From assembly GCF_001295925.1 (NCBI RefSeq), contig NZ_LJHQ01000070.1, positions 27,181 to 91,180 on the forward strand: a stretch of DNA of 64,000 nt, written 5' to 3'. Positions 27,245 through 35,203 of this stretch are shown in pieces. Each line of letters opens with the position of its first letter. Position 1 is the stretch's first letter. The notes beneath the pieces are model-generated. The model was not told the DNA's origin. It worked only from the letters and a program-made list of their open reading frames with translations, and did no database searches. Both the position numbers and the translations under genes were made by a program. The DNA comes from Allobosea sp. AAP35 (GTDB lineage: Bacteria; Pseudomonadota; Alphaproteobacteria; Rhizobiales; Beijerinckiaceae).

Positions 27245-27780
27245 CGCAGATCCTCCAAATGCCGTCGCAGATGCGCCATGGCCAGCCGCAACCGGGACTT
27301 CACCGTACCCAACGGGATCGACAACCTTGTGGCGACGTCCTGGTGGCTGAACCCTTCGAGAAAGGCGAGTTCTACGACCTTGTACTGGTCCTTGGAGAGG
27401 CTGGTCAGGGCGTCGCGCACCCTTGCATCCCGCTCCGAACCCGAAACGACCTGATCGGGCTGCTCGGGGCTCTCCTCCTCGAGGATCTCGAACACCCTGG
27501 ACAGCCGCACGCGTTTCTCGCGCCGGGCATGGTCGATCCGCAGATTGCGCGCGATCGTCGCGATCCAGGTGCCGGCGCCGGCCTTGGTCGGGTCAAACAG
27601 CGCCGCCTTGCGCCAGACCGTCATCAGGGTTTCCTGAGCCAGTTCCTCCGCCAGATCCGCCGGCGTGCCGCCGCGCATCAGCAGACCCTTCACGCGTGGC
27701 GCGAAATGGTCGAACAGGCGTGCAAAGGCTTGCCGGTCTGCGGAAGACGCGATGGCCTGGACAAGGGCGTCTGCATCCAT
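27241..27780 (-). CDS. ECF sigma factor, ECF11 (RpoE/ChrR) type
   Basis: A 179-residue sigma-70-family factor. Region 2 runs from QAFARLFDHFAPRV through AEELAQETLMTVWRKA and WIATIARNLRIDHARR; region 4 is LSKDQYKVVELAFLEGFSHQ followed by LGTVKSRLRLAM. The open frame extends to an ATG at 27861, but that lies at the predicted transcription start of the promoter at 27868-27895, so the ATG at 27780 with an 80-bp leader is preferred. It is co-transcribed with chrR, DUF1295 and a methyltransferase, and presumably autoregulated. Confidence 0.9.
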   Translation of the reverse strand: MDADALVQAIASSADRQAFARLFDHFAPRVKGLLMRGGTPADLAEELAQETLMTVWRKAALFDPTKAGAGTWIATIARNLRIDHARREKRVRLSRVFEILEEESPEQPDQVVSGSERDARVRDALTSLSKDQYKVVELAFLEGFSHQDVATRLSIPLGTVKSRLRLAMAHLRRHLEDLR

Positions 27781-27867
27781 GGGAACGGTGTTCGAACCTC
27801 TCCGCACCCCGGCGTTGACCGGGGTCCGTCTCGTGAGTCCTGTTTCGGGCGTTGCAAACATTCCTGC

Positions 27868-27895
27868 TTTACGCAGGCTGTCCGCGTCTGGATCA
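27868..27895 (-). promoter_or_regulatory. Autoregulatory ECF11-type promoter of the sigma operon
   Basis: Read on the minus strand: TGATCC (27895-27890), a 16-bp spacer, then CGTAAA (27873-27868). This is close to the TGATCC/CGTA-type sequence described for the RpoE-ChrR group. It lies directly upstream of the sigma gene. Confidence 0.65.
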
Positions 27896-27978
27896 GATGG
27901 CAGGGACCATCGCAGGCCATCGCACGCAACGAAACCCCGCGCGCTTCAAGCCGACCGGCACCCTATCGCCGGATCGAC

Positions 27979-28006
27979 TGAACCGAAAGGGAAGGCCCGG
28001 CGTAAC
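27979..28006 (+). promoter_or_regulatory. ECF-type promoter of the FAD oxidoreductase operon
   Basis: TGAACC (27979-27984), 16 bp, CGTAAC (28001-28006). The layout matches the divergent sigma-operon promoter about 100 bp away. The predicted start near 28013 gives a leader of about 25 bp to the ATG at 28038. Confidence 0.55.
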
Positions 28007-28037
28007 CTTTGACTAACCTGAGACATAAGGCTTGTTC

Positions 28038-29390
28038 ATGCACGGTTCGTTTCACAAGCGTCTCAGGATCGCGGTCGTCGGCTCCGGCATCTCCGGCCTG
28101 TCATCCGCCTGGCTCCTGTCACAAAACCACGACGTCACGTTGTTTGAAAGTGAATCACGGCTCGGCGGGCATGCCAACACGGCGCTGGTGCCGCAGGCGG
28201 CGGGGCCCGACATCGCGGTGGATACCGGCTTCATCGTCTATAATGAGGCGACCTATCCCAACTTCACCGCGCTGATGGCCCATCTCGGCGTCGAGACCAA
28301 GGCCACCGAAATGTCCTTTGCCGTCTCGCTCGATGACGGCGCGCTTGAATACAGCGGCACCAGCCTGTGGGGCCTGTTCGCCCAGCGCCTCAACCTGCTG
28401 AACCCGCGCTTCTGGTCGATGCTGAGCGATCTGCGCCGCTTCTACGCGCAGGCCTCGCGCGATGCCGAGACCCTGGCGGAAAGCGGCCAGTCTCTGGGCG
28501 ACTATCTCGACGCCGGGCGCTATGGCCGGGCCTTCCGCGAGGATCATCTGCTGCCGATGGCGGCGGCGATCTGGTCGGCCCCCTGCTCCGAAATCCTGGC
28601 CTATCCGGCGATCGCCTTCATCCGCTTCCATCACAATCACGGCCTGCTGAAACTAACCAACCGGCCGGTTTGGCGCACGATCGTCGGCGGCAGCCGCAGC
28701 TATGTCGCCAGGCTGAAAGACGCTTTCACGGGCGAACTCGCGATCGGCCGGGCCGTTCGTCGCATCCACCGCGCAGGCGGCGCGGTCGAGGTCGAGGATA
28801 CGGCCGGCACTGTGCAGCATTTCGACCATGTCGTGATCGCCACCCATGCCGACCAGGCGCTGGCCCTGCTGGCACAGCCATCCACCGAGGAGTCCGCGCT
28901 GCTGGGCGCCTTCCGCTACAGCGCCAACCGCACCATCCTCCACACCGATCCCGCACTGATGCCCAGGCGCAAAACCGCCTGGGCGAGTTGGAACCATCTT
29001 GGCGACCGGGCCGTGCCGGACGCACCCTGCGCCGTCACCTACTGGATGAACCGGCTGCAGGGCCTGTCTTCGGAGAAGCCGCTCTTCGTAACGCTCAACC
29101 CGCCTCAGGCTCCGCGGCCGGAGAGCGTGCTGCGCGAGGAGATGTATGATCACCCAATCTTCGACGGTCCGGCTCTGGCGGCGCAGGCTCGGCTGTGGTC
29201 GTTGCAGGGGCAGCGCAACACCTGGTTCTGCGGCGCTCATTTCGGCGCGGGCTTCCATGAGGATGGCCTGCAGGCCGGGCTCGCCGTGGCCGAGGATCTC
29301 GGCGGCGTCCGCCGGCCCTGGGACGTGCAGAACGATTCCGGTCGCATCGTCAGGACGCGGCTGCAAACCCCGCTGGAAAGCGCTGCGTGA
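28038..29390 (+). CDS. FAD-dependent amine-oxidase-family oxidoreductase (ChrR-regulon type)
   Basis: A 450-residue flavoprotein. The N-terminal Rossmann motif is RIAVVGSGISGLSSAWLLSQ (residues about 10-30), followed by GGHANT and, near the C-terminus, FCGAHFGAGFHEDGLQAGL, which closes the FAD site. Related proteins next to ECF11 sigma factors are annotated as NAD/FAD-binding proteins thought to desaturate or oxidise fatty acyl chains. The ATG at 28038 follows AAGG with 7-bp spacing; a TTG at 28032 is less likely. It is coupled to the DUF1365 gene (GTGA overlap). Confidence 0.87.
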   Translation: MHGSFHKRLRIAVVGSGISGLSSAWLLSQNHDVTLFESESRLGGHANTALVPQAAGPDIAVDTGFIVYNEATYPNFTALMAHLGVETKATEMSFAVSLDDGALEYSGTSLWGLFAQRLNLLNPRFWSMLSDLRRFYAQASRDAETLAESGQSLGDYLDAGRYGRAFREDHLLPMAAAIWSAPCSEILAYPAIAFIRFHHNHGLLKLTNRPVWRTIVGGSRSYVARLKDAFTGELAIGRAVRRIHRAGGAVEVEDTAGTVQHFDHVVIATHADQALALLAQPSTEESALLGAFRYSANRTILHTDPALMPRRKTAWASWNHLGDRAVPDAPCAVTYWMNRLQGLSSEKPLFVTLNPPQAPRPESVLREEMYDHPIFDGPALAAQARLWSLQGQRNTWFCGAHFGAGFHEDGLQAGLAVAEDLGGVRRPWDVQNDSGRIVRTRLQTPLESAA

Positions 29391-30202
29391 TCGCGCCGGC
29401 CTCCACGCTCTATGTCGGCCGCGTCTGGCACAGGCGAACGCGTCCACGCGCGCATGCGCTGGCCTACCGTGTTTTCTGGATGCTGCTCGATCTGGATGAG
29501 ATCGACGCGCTTTCCGGCAGGCTGCGCTGGTTTTCGCGCAATCGGTTCAACCTCTACGCCTTCCGCGACGGCGATTTCGGCGACAGGACCGGCAGCCCGC
29601 TGCGGCCGCAGATCGAGGCGATCCTGGCCGGCGCCGGGCTCGAGCCCGATGGTGGGCCCATCCGGGTCCTGACGATGCCGCGCATCCTCGGCTACGCCTT
29701 CAACCCGCTGACCACCTGGTTCTGCCACCGCCGCGACGGCGAACTGCTGGCGATCGTCTATGAGGTCCACAACACCTTCGGCGAGACGCACAGCTATGTC
29801 GCAGCCGCCCCCGTGGTGGGCGGGCAGGTTGCGCAGGAAGCCGCGAAGAGCTTCCACGTCTCGCCCTTCATGGGGCTCGACATGCACTACAAGTTCCATG
29901 TCGTGCCGCCGGGTCCGCGCGTCTCGGTCGCGATCGAGGGCTCCGACGATGCTGGCCTTCTGATCACGGCGACGATGAGCGGCCAGCGCCGCGAGATCTC
30001 GGATGCGACGCTGCTGAGCCTGATCGCCACCCATCCGCTGCTGACGCTGAAAGTGACGTTCGCGATCCACTGGCATGCGATTCGTCTGCTGGCGAAGCGC
30101 ATCCCCTTCTTCGCCCATCCCGCGCCACCGGCGCATAGCGTCACGCAAGGCCGCCCGTTGGACCCGCCCGACGCGGAGATCGTCTCCACGCCGCGCGGCT
30201 GA
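29387..30202 (+). CDS. DUF1365 family protein
   Basis: A 271-residue protein beginning at a GTG that overlaps the previous stop codon. Family blocks seen are YVGRVWHRRTRPRAHALAYR, RILGYAFNPLTTWFCH and KSFHVSPFMGLDMHYKF. DUF1365 has no proven activity, but it recurs next to the amine-oxidase-like flavoprotein and cyclopropane-synthase-like methylases in ECF11 regulons, so a role in fatty-acyl modification is inferred. Confidence 0.87.
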   Translation: MIAPASTLYVGRVWHRRTRPRAHALAYRVFWMLLDLDEIDALSGRLRWFSRNRFNLYAFRDGDFGDRTGSPLRPQIEAILAGAGLEPDGGPIRVLTMPRILGYAFNPLTTWFCHRRDGELLAIVYEVHNTFGETHSYVAAAPVVGGQVAQEAAKSFHVSPFMGLDMHYKFHVVPPGPRVSVAIEGSDDAGLLITATMSGQRREISDATLLSLIATHPLLTLKVTFAIHWHAIRLLAKRIPFFAHPAPPAHSVTQGRPLDPPDAEIVSTPRG

Positions 30203-30214
30203 GCGTACGGCCGG

Positions 30215-30664
30215 TCAGGAGCGAGGCGCGCGCAGTCTCTTCAACGGCCCGTCATGCAGCAGCATGCCGGCCGCCATCGCCGCGACGAAGACGAAGACCG
30301 GCATCAACCCCAGCGACAAGGCCGAAACCGCGGGCCCCGGGCAAAGCCCCGCCACGCCCCAGCCGATGCCGAACAGGGCCGCCCCGAGCAGGAGCGGTCG
30401 GTCGATCACTGTGGCTTGCGGCATGTGGAATGTCTCCTCCAGCACCGGCCGGGCGAGCCGGCGTTGCAGCATCACGCCTGGGATGGCGACCGCCACCGCC
30501 CCGCCGAGCACGAACATCAGGCTCGGGTCCCAGGCGCCACTGGCGACATCCAGGAATCCGATGACACGGGCGGGATCCAGCATGCCCGACAGCGACAGGC
30601 CGAAGCCGAACAGGGCTCCCGCCAGAAGCGTCACCCCCAACCGGGCCAGATTGAGCGCATTCAT
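30215..30664 (-). CDS. YeeE/YedE-family membrane protein, second half (DUF6691-type)
   Basis: A 149-residue membrane protein with four predicted helices. GFGLSLSGMLDPARVIGFLD and GIGWGVAGLCPGPAVSAL are the conserved half-channel signatures of YeeE/YedE sulfur-compound transporters. The ATG overlaps the stop of the first half (ATGA). Together the two halves should form one transporter for thiosulfate, sulfide or a persulfide-derived species. It is the last gene of the blh-bigR operon. Confidence 0.88.
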   Translation of the reverse strand: MNALNLARLGVTLLAGALFGFGLSLSGMLDPARVIGFLDVASGAWDPSLMFVLGGAVAVAIPGVMLQRRLARPVLEETFHMPQATVIDRPLLLGAALFGIGWGVAGLCPGPAVSALSLGLMPVFVFVAAMAAGMLLHDGPLKRLRAPRS

Positions 30665-31068
30665 CGGAAGAACCCCAAAATCGTGGCGGTGGCGACACCG
30701 GCGGCAAGGAAGGTCGCGGTGGCAGCCATCGATCGGGGCGAAAACCGCGCCAGCCCGAGAATGCCGTGGCCCGAGGTGCAGCCCGAGCCCATGCGCGTCC
30801 CGACACCCACGAGCAGCCCGGCCAGGACGAGGACCGGCCAGGATGCGGCGATCGTCACGTCCGGCAGCGCGCCGAACGCCGCCGCATAGATCAGCGGCCC
30901 CAGCACCAGGCCGATGACGAAGGCCGCGTTGGTGACGACCTGCTGTCCGCCGAGCAGGCGCCCGACGATGCCGCTGATGCCAGCAATGCGGCCGTTGACG
31001 AGCAGCAGGATCATGGCGGAAACGCCCAGCAGCATGCCGCCGAAAAGCGAAGGCCAATAGGCGGTCAT
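30661..31068 (-). CDS. YeeE/YedE-family membrane protein, first half
   Basis: A 135-residue membrane protein with four helices. GTRMGSGCTSGHGILGLARF contains the signature cysteine of the YeeE family, which hands the sulfur compound through the pore. Its start overlaps the bigR-like stop by 4 bp and its end overlaps the second half by 4 bp, so both are translationally coupled. Confidence 0.88.
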   Translation of the reverse strand: MTAYWPSLFGGMLLGVSAMILLLVNGRIAGISGIVGRLLGGQQVVTNAAFVIGLVLGPLIYAAAFGALPDVTIAASWPVLVLAGLLVGVGTRMGSGCTSGHGILGLARFSPRSMAATATFLAAGVATATILGFFR

Positions 31069-31412
31069 GGCCGCTCCTCCTCAGTGCAGAAAATCGCGTA
31101 GAGCGCCTCGATCAGCCGGGCCGCCTTCGCTTCGGTCAGTCGGTAGAAGATCTGCTGGGCTTCGCGCCGCGTCTCGACGATGCCGGCGTCCCGCAGAACC
31201 CCGAGCTGCTGCGACAGGCTCGGCTGGCGGATGCCGAGTTTCTCCTCGAGCGCGCCGACGGCATATTCCCCCTGCGCCAGCGTGCACGCGAGCATCAGCC
31301 GGCCGGGATGCGCCAGCGTCTTGAGCAGGCCGGCGACCTCGACGGCACGGGCCTCCATCTCCGCCGGCGACATCGCCGCCGATTGCGGCGATGCAGTCTG
31401 CTCCTTCGCCAT
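31065..31412 (-). CDS. bigR: ArsR-family persulfide-sensing repressor (BigR/SqrR-like)
   Basis: A 115-residue winged-helix regulator. Its recognition region is IRQPSLSQQLGVLRDAGIVE. Two cysteines, C43 (MLACTLAQGEYAV) and C109 (YAIFCTEEE), match the pair that forms a polysulfide bridge in BigR/SqrR, releasing DNA when sulfane sulfur accumulates. It starts within the stop codon of the upstream blh gene (TGATG) and is followed by the two YeeE halves. The palindrome at 32720-32747 is its probable operator. Confidence 0.88.
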   Translation of the reverse strand: MAKEQTASPQSAAMSPAEMEARAVEVAGLLKTLAHPGRLMLACTLAQGEYAVGALEEKLGIRQPSLSQQLGVLRDAGIVETRREAQQIFYRLTEAKAARLIEALYAIFCTEEERP

Positions 31413-32707
31413 CACCACACCGCCCCTTCGAGCGCATTGAGCGGAATCTTGAGATAGCGCCGCCCGTTCGCCTCGGGTTCTGGCAGCCGCCCGCCGCGGA
31501 TGTTGACCTGGAGCGCGTGCAGGATGAGCTTCGGCATCGGCAACGTCCTGTCGCGCGCCTCGCGCAGTGCGACGAAGCCTGCCTCGTCGATGCCCACGAC
31601 ATGCGCGTTGGCCGTCTTCTGCTCGCCGACGGTGCTCTCCCATTTCGCGTTGCGGCCCTCGGGGCGGTAGTCATGGCCGGTGAACAGGCGCATCGCATCC
31701 GGCAGGGCGAGGATGGCCTGGATCGAGGCCCACAACGCCCGGGCGCTGCCGCCGGGAAAATCGGCCCGCGCCGTGCCTGAATCGGGCACGAACAGCGTGT
31801 CGTGGACGAAGGCGGCGTCGCCGATGACATAGGTCACCGAGGCCAGGGTATGGCCGGGCGAAAACATCACCCGCCCTTCGAGCGAACCGATGCTGAAACG
31901 ATCGCCGTCCGCGAAGAGCCGGTCCCATTGCGAGCCGTCGGTCTGCAGCGCGGGCCAGTTGTAGATTTCCTTCCACAACGTCTGGACGGCGGTGACCTGC
32001 GCGCCGATCGCCCGCGGCGCCCCGGTCTTGCCGGCCAGGTAATCGGCAGCGGACAGATGGTCGGCATGGGGATGGGTATCGAGGACCCAGTCGACCGTCA
32101 GACCCTCGCGCGCGATATAGGCCAGCATCGCATCGGCGCTGGACGTGCCGGTCGAGCCGGATTTCTCATCGAAATCCAGGACCGGGTCGATGATCGCGCA
32201 GCGCCGCGTCGCCGGATCGCTGACGACATACTGGAGCGAGCCGCTGCCTGGTTCGTAGAAGGCCTCGACCTTGGCCAGCCGCCCGGCCTCGCCGTCCAGC
32301 CAGGTCCCTGCACCGGACAGATCGAAGCCATGGCTGCGGCCGAAGGATTCCACATCGCCGCGCTTCATCCGGCCGGCCAAAACCTCGCCCAGCACAAACA
32401 GCGTCACGGCGCGCAGTCCGCTGCGGCAATGCGCCAGCACCGGGCCCTTGCTCTCCGCCATCGCCCTCTGGAAGGCGCGAACATCGGCGGTTGTGATGCC
32501 TGCTCCCGTCACGGGTACGAAATGATAGGCCAGCCCCGCGCGCTCGGCGGCCGCACTTTCGGCGGCATGGCCGGGCTGGTCCAACTCCTCGCCATCGGGC
32601 CGGACATTCACCAGCGTTGCGAAGCCCTCTTTTGCAAAGCCCGCAAAGGCGTCCGGATTCAACTGGCCTGCGACCGCCAGGCCATCGGTGATCGTGACGA
32701 TGTTCAT
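31412..32707 (-). CDS. blh: Bifunctional Blh: phosphatase-like (DUF442) domain plus persulfide dioxygenase-like MBL domain
   Basis: A 431-residue two-domain protein. Residues about 1-110 form a tyrosine-phosphatase-like/rhodanese-like domain with the CX5R loop LAHCRSGLRA. Residues about 150-400 form a metallo-beta-lactamase domain with THPHADHLSA, SPGHTLASV, HDTLF and FTGHDYRPEGR, the persulfide dioxygenase pattern. It should oxidise glutathione persulfide to sulfite and limit sulfide toxicity. It is the first gene of the operon, with GGAG 8 bp before its ATG. Confidence 0.9.
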   Translation of the reverse strand: MNIVTITDGLAVAGQLNPDAFAGFAKEGFATLVNVRPDGEELDQPGHAAESAAAERAGLAYHFVPVTGAGITTADVRAFQRAMAESKGPVLAHCRSGLRAVTLFVLGEVLAGRMKRGDVESFGRSHGFDLSGAGTWLDGEAGRLAKVEAFYEPGSGSLQYVVSDPATRRCAIIDPVLDFDEKSGSTGTSSADAMLAYIAREGLTVDWVLDTHPHADHLSAADYLAGKTGAPRAIGAQVTAVQTLWKEIYNWPALQTDGSQWDRLFADGDRFSIGSLEGRVMFSPGHTLASVTYVIGDAAFVHDTLFVPDSGTARADFPGGSARALWASIQAILALPDAMRLFTGHDYRPEGRNAKWESTVGEQKTANAHVVGIDEAGFVALREARDRTLPMPKLILHALQVNIRGGRLPEPEANGRRYLKIPLNALEGAVW

Positions 32708-32719
32708 CTGCCATTCTCC

Positions 32720-32747
32720 AATCTATAATTATATATATAGATAGATT
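32720..32747. promoter_or_regulatory. BigR-type operator/promoter
   Basis: An AT-rich dyad in GC-rich DNA, 13-40 bp upstream of the blh ATG. The core TCTATA-N8-TATAGA (32722-32741) is a perfect inverted repeat, nested in a wider AATCTAT...ATAGATT repeat (32720-32747). BigR/SqrR regulators bind similar AT-rich palindromes overlapping the promoter. Confidence 0.6.
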
Positions 32748-32803
32748 GCATTATGACACAAGAGGCAGATGGCCGATGGCTGCGATCGCGACAGTGTCGA
32801 CGC

Positions 32804-32832
32804 AAAAAAGAGGGCACCCGAAGGCGCCCTCT
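32804..32832 (-). terminator. Rho-independent terminator of the 32857-33811 operon
   Basis: On the minus strand it reads AGAGGGCGCC-TTCG-GGTGCCCTCT followed by six T's: a 10-bp stem with one G-U pair, a UUCG tetraloop and a U-tract. It starts 24 bp after the stop of the membrane protein gene. Confidence 0.9.
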
Positions 32833-32856
32833 CAATATCGATCCTGGCAACGACGC

Positions 32857-33726
32857 TCAGCGACGCGCGAAGATGTCGATTTCCTCGTCGCGATGCTGAC
32901 CACCGAGCATGGCGGCCATATAGGCTGCGGCGGCACCGACCAGCAGGACGGCTGCCGTCAGGAAGGCCACGATCACGGCCGTGCGGCGCGCCTTTTCGGC
33001 GGCTTCGCGGGCCGCATCGCGCGCCTGGATCAGGCGGGCATAGGCCTCGTCGATGCGCTTCTCGGCCTCGGCCTGCGGCACGTTCATCCGCGTGGCCATC
33101 CGCGAGGCAATGTACCCGCGATCAGCCGGATCGAGGCTGCCATTGGCCAGGCTGCGGACGAGAATGCGCGAGGCCTCCTCGCGCTCGCCCTGCGTCACCG
33201 GCTCGGTGCCGGTCGAACGCATCATGCCATCCAGCGCCGAAGCCAGCGGATCGGCCTGCTGGCTGATCAGCGTGCTGGCGCCGCCGGCAACGGCGGCTGC
33301 ACCCGAAGCAGCCGTGCGCGCCGCGCCCATGATCGAGGAGGAGGTGATGAAGGCCACCAGCAAAGCGCCGACGGCCCAGACAACCAGGCCATGGGCCCCG
33401 TCGCGAACGCCGCGCTCACTCGAGCTGGAATCAAGCATCGGCTTGCGCATCCGGCCGGCAAGATAGCCGCCCGCGCCGCAGGCCGAAACGGTGATCCACA
33501 GCGCCCAGAGAGCGGCCGCAATGGCCAGAACCGTCATGCTCGTCGAGCGCGAGGTATCGGCGGACACCAGCGACAGACCGATAGCCGAGCCGAAGGCAGC
33601 CATGATTGTCGAGATGGCGACGGATAGGACAGCCCCGCCGAAGATCGGGCTCCATTCGAGATAGGAGCCCGACTTGGTATCGGAACCGGGCGGGGAGACG
33701 ACGACGTCGGATGTGCCGAGCGACAT
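32857..33726 (-). CDS. Multi-helix membrane protein of unknown function
   Basis: A 289-residue protein with four predicted membrane helices: two near residues 28-75, one near 115-135 and one at the C-terminus (IVAFLTAAVLLVGAAAAYMA). A soluble, charged region with coiled-coil character (residues about 170-250, EKRIDEAYARLIQARDAARE) lies before the last helix. The ATG at 33726 follows AAGGG. It is preceded by a 24-residue membrane peptide gene and ends at a strong terminator. Similar proteins occur in Hyphomicrobiales as conserved hypotheticals; I cannot assign a function. Confidence 0.8.
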   Translation of the reverse strand: MSLGTSDVVVSPPGSDTKSGSYLEWSPIFGGAVLSVAISTIMAAFGSAIGLSLVSADTSRSTSMTVLAIAAALWALWITVSACGAGGYLAGRMRKPMLDSSSSERGVRDGAHGLVVWAVGALLVAFITSSSIMGAARTAASGAAAVAGGASTLISQQADPLASALDGMMRSTGTEPVTQGEREEASRILVRSLANGSLDPADRGYIASRMATRMNVPQAEAEKRIDEAYARLIQARDAAREAAEKARRTAVIVAFLTAAVLLVGAAAAYMAAMLGGQHRDEEIDIFARR

Positions 33727-33736
33727 GGCGATACCC

Positions 33737-33811
33737 TTACCGGAGACCAAGGAACGACAGGATGGCCAGAACGACCACGACGAGACCAACGAGATAAATG
33801 ATACTGCTCAT
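33737..33811 (-). CDS. 24-residue single-helix membrane peptide
   Basis: A very short gene: ATG at 33811, stop TAA at 33739-33737. The product starts MSSIIYLVGLVVVVLAILSF and ends in LGLR, i.e. one membrane helix with a positive end. A GGGGG stretch lies upstream of the ATG. It precedes the 289-residue membrane protein gene by 10 bp and shares its likely promoter. Tiny hydrophobic proteins of this form are common next to stress genes in Hyphomicrobiales. Confidence 0.6.
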   Translation of the reverse strand: MSSIIYLVGLVVVVLAILSFLGLR

Positions 33812-33853
33812 GACAGCCCCCATAGAGAAATGCGCCGCGGCGCGAATGCGGCT

Positions 33854-33881
33854 TTAACCTCAGGGGCAGGTCAGATGTTCC
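33854..33881 (-). promoter_or_regulatory. Candidate EcfG-type general stress promoter
   Basis: On the minus strand: GGAAC (33881-33877), 17 bp, GGTTAA (33859-33854). The alphaproteobacterial general stress sigma factor EcfG recognises GGAAC-N16/17-CGTT, so only the first base of the -10 box deviates. It is placed correctly for the 24-residue peptide gene. Confidence 0.4.
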
Positions 33882-33933
33882 GCGCGCTGCGGCGTGTTTG
33901 ACGAGGCCGGCGCGGGTGGCGGCCTGGCACCGG

Positions 33934-34236
33934 TCAGCGGCGACGCCGCTGCCAGCCCTCGATGCGATCGATGATCCACATCGTGAACCGCGCCATCGGG
34001 CGTTGCAGGAAGGGCACGTCGGACGCGATCAGCATCAGCCCGAGCGGCAGCATCCAGACGCCCAGGACCGGCAGGAAGGAGAAGATACCGCCGAAGATCA
34101 GCAGGATGCCGGCGGGCAGCCGGGCCCAGCGCGAGGCCGGATGGCGCAGCCAGCGCAAAGTCGAGGCGAGCCGCCCTGGCAGCATGCGCTCAAGCCGCTT
34201 GAAGGCGGCACGCAGTTCCTGCTGCGGATCGGTCAC
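33934..34236 (-). CDS. Small membrane protein, conserved hypothetical
   Basis: About 100 residues from a GTG at 34236, with two hydrophobic helices in LPAGILLIFGGIFSFLPVLG and WMLPLGLMLIASDVPFLQRP, and a basic tail GWQRRRR. The pattern recurs as a conserved hypothetical in Hyphomicrobiales. The start is uncertain, since only a weak GGAA lies upstream. Its function is unknown. Confidence 0.6.
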   Translation of the reverse strand: MTDPQQELRAAFKRLERMLPGRLASTLRWLRHPASRWARLPAGILLIFGGIFSFLPVLGVWMLPLGLMLIASDVPFLQRPMARFTMWIIDRIEGWQRRRR

Positions 34237-34273
34237 GGGCGAAATTCCGACATGGGAGCGACGAGGATGGGCT

Positions 34274-34561
34274 TCAGCGAGCGAGGACGTCGGCGAAATT
34301 GGGATGGCGGCGCGCCCAGTCGGCGACGAAAGAGCAGGCCGGCACGATTCGCAATCCACGCGCCCGGGCATTCTCAAACAAGCCCTCGACCAGCAGCGAG
34401 CCCAGTCCCTGGCCGCCGAAGGCGGCGGGAACTTCCGTATGCGTGACGATCAGACGATCCCCGTCCCGCCGGAAACTCGCGAAAGCGAGCCCACCGGGGA
34501 ACGCCATCTCGAACCGGCTGGCTGCCGTATTCTCGACCACCGGCCCGACACCATCCCTCAT
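34274..34561 (-). CDS. GNAT-type N-acetyltransferase (YjdJ/Gcn5-related, short form)
   Basis: A 95-residue minimal acetyltransferase. The acetyl-CoA loop is FGGQGLGSLLVEGLFENARARG, split as GGQGLGS plus the following helix, and PACSFVADWARRHP is the typical C-terminal block of this short family. The ATG at 34561 has GGAG 10 bp before it. The substrate is unknown. Confidence 0.85.
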   Translation of the reverse strand: MRDGVGPVVENTAASRFEMAFPGGLAFASFRRDGDRLIVTHTEVPAAFGGQGLGSLLVEGLFENARARGLRIVPACSFVADWARRHPNFADVLAR

Positions 34562-34718
34562 CGCACCCAAGCTCCTATCCGCATCGATGACCGGTCATCC
34601 GAAGCCGGCCACGTGGCGCGAACACGCTCAACCGAGGCCCCGCCCCAGAGTTCCAGGCACCAATGCATGATCAGTAGACAACGCGGGGATGACGCGGCGA
34701 ACGCGGATCCTGCGTCGA

Positions 34719-34988
34719 TCAGTGCCGAGTGCCGCTACTGAACGCGCCGGTGCGAACCTTCTCGGCCAGACCTGCGGCGAAAACAGCGGTCGCTTCCTCG
34801 CCATAGGTCTCGACCAATGCGCGGAAGGCGGCAAACAGCGCGGCATGCGCAAGCGCATCGCTGTCCAGCCCGTCCTGCTGCGCTTCAGTGAACGCGTCCT
34901 CGACATAGCCATAGGCGACGCGACGCGCGTCGTGGCTGTCCTCGGCCGAAACCAGATCCAGCGGCATATCGTCGGAAAGAATGGACAT
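34719..34988 (-). CDS. Hypothetical acidic protein
   Basis: An 89-residue soluble protein rich in Ala, Asp and Glu, predicted mostly helical (DALAHAALFAAFRALVETYG). No recognised domain and no good ribosome site are visible. Codon use matches the neighbours, so it is probably real. A 215-bp gap with nothing recognisable separates it from the next gene upstream on the same map side (35204). Confidence 0.55.
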   Translation of the reverse strand: MSILSDDMPLDLVSAEDSHDARRVAYGYVEDAFTEAQQDGLDSDALAHAALFAAFRALVETYGEEATAVFAAGLAEKVRTGAFSSGTRH

Positions 34989-35203
34989 GAAGGCGAGGAC
35001 TCTGCGGCTTGTTTTGATCGGCTTGTTGTCGCGCGTAGAAGGCTTATGTGATGCGAATCACGCCAATTCAGGCCTGCTTCGCAACGATTGTCGTCATCTC
35101 TGTCATAGGCCGTGCCAGAGCGGGACGCTACCGCCCCCTTTCGGAAAGGTTAACGCGACGGCGCAATTCGCCAGCGAAGCTGCGGTTAAGCGATGTCTGT
35201 CAC

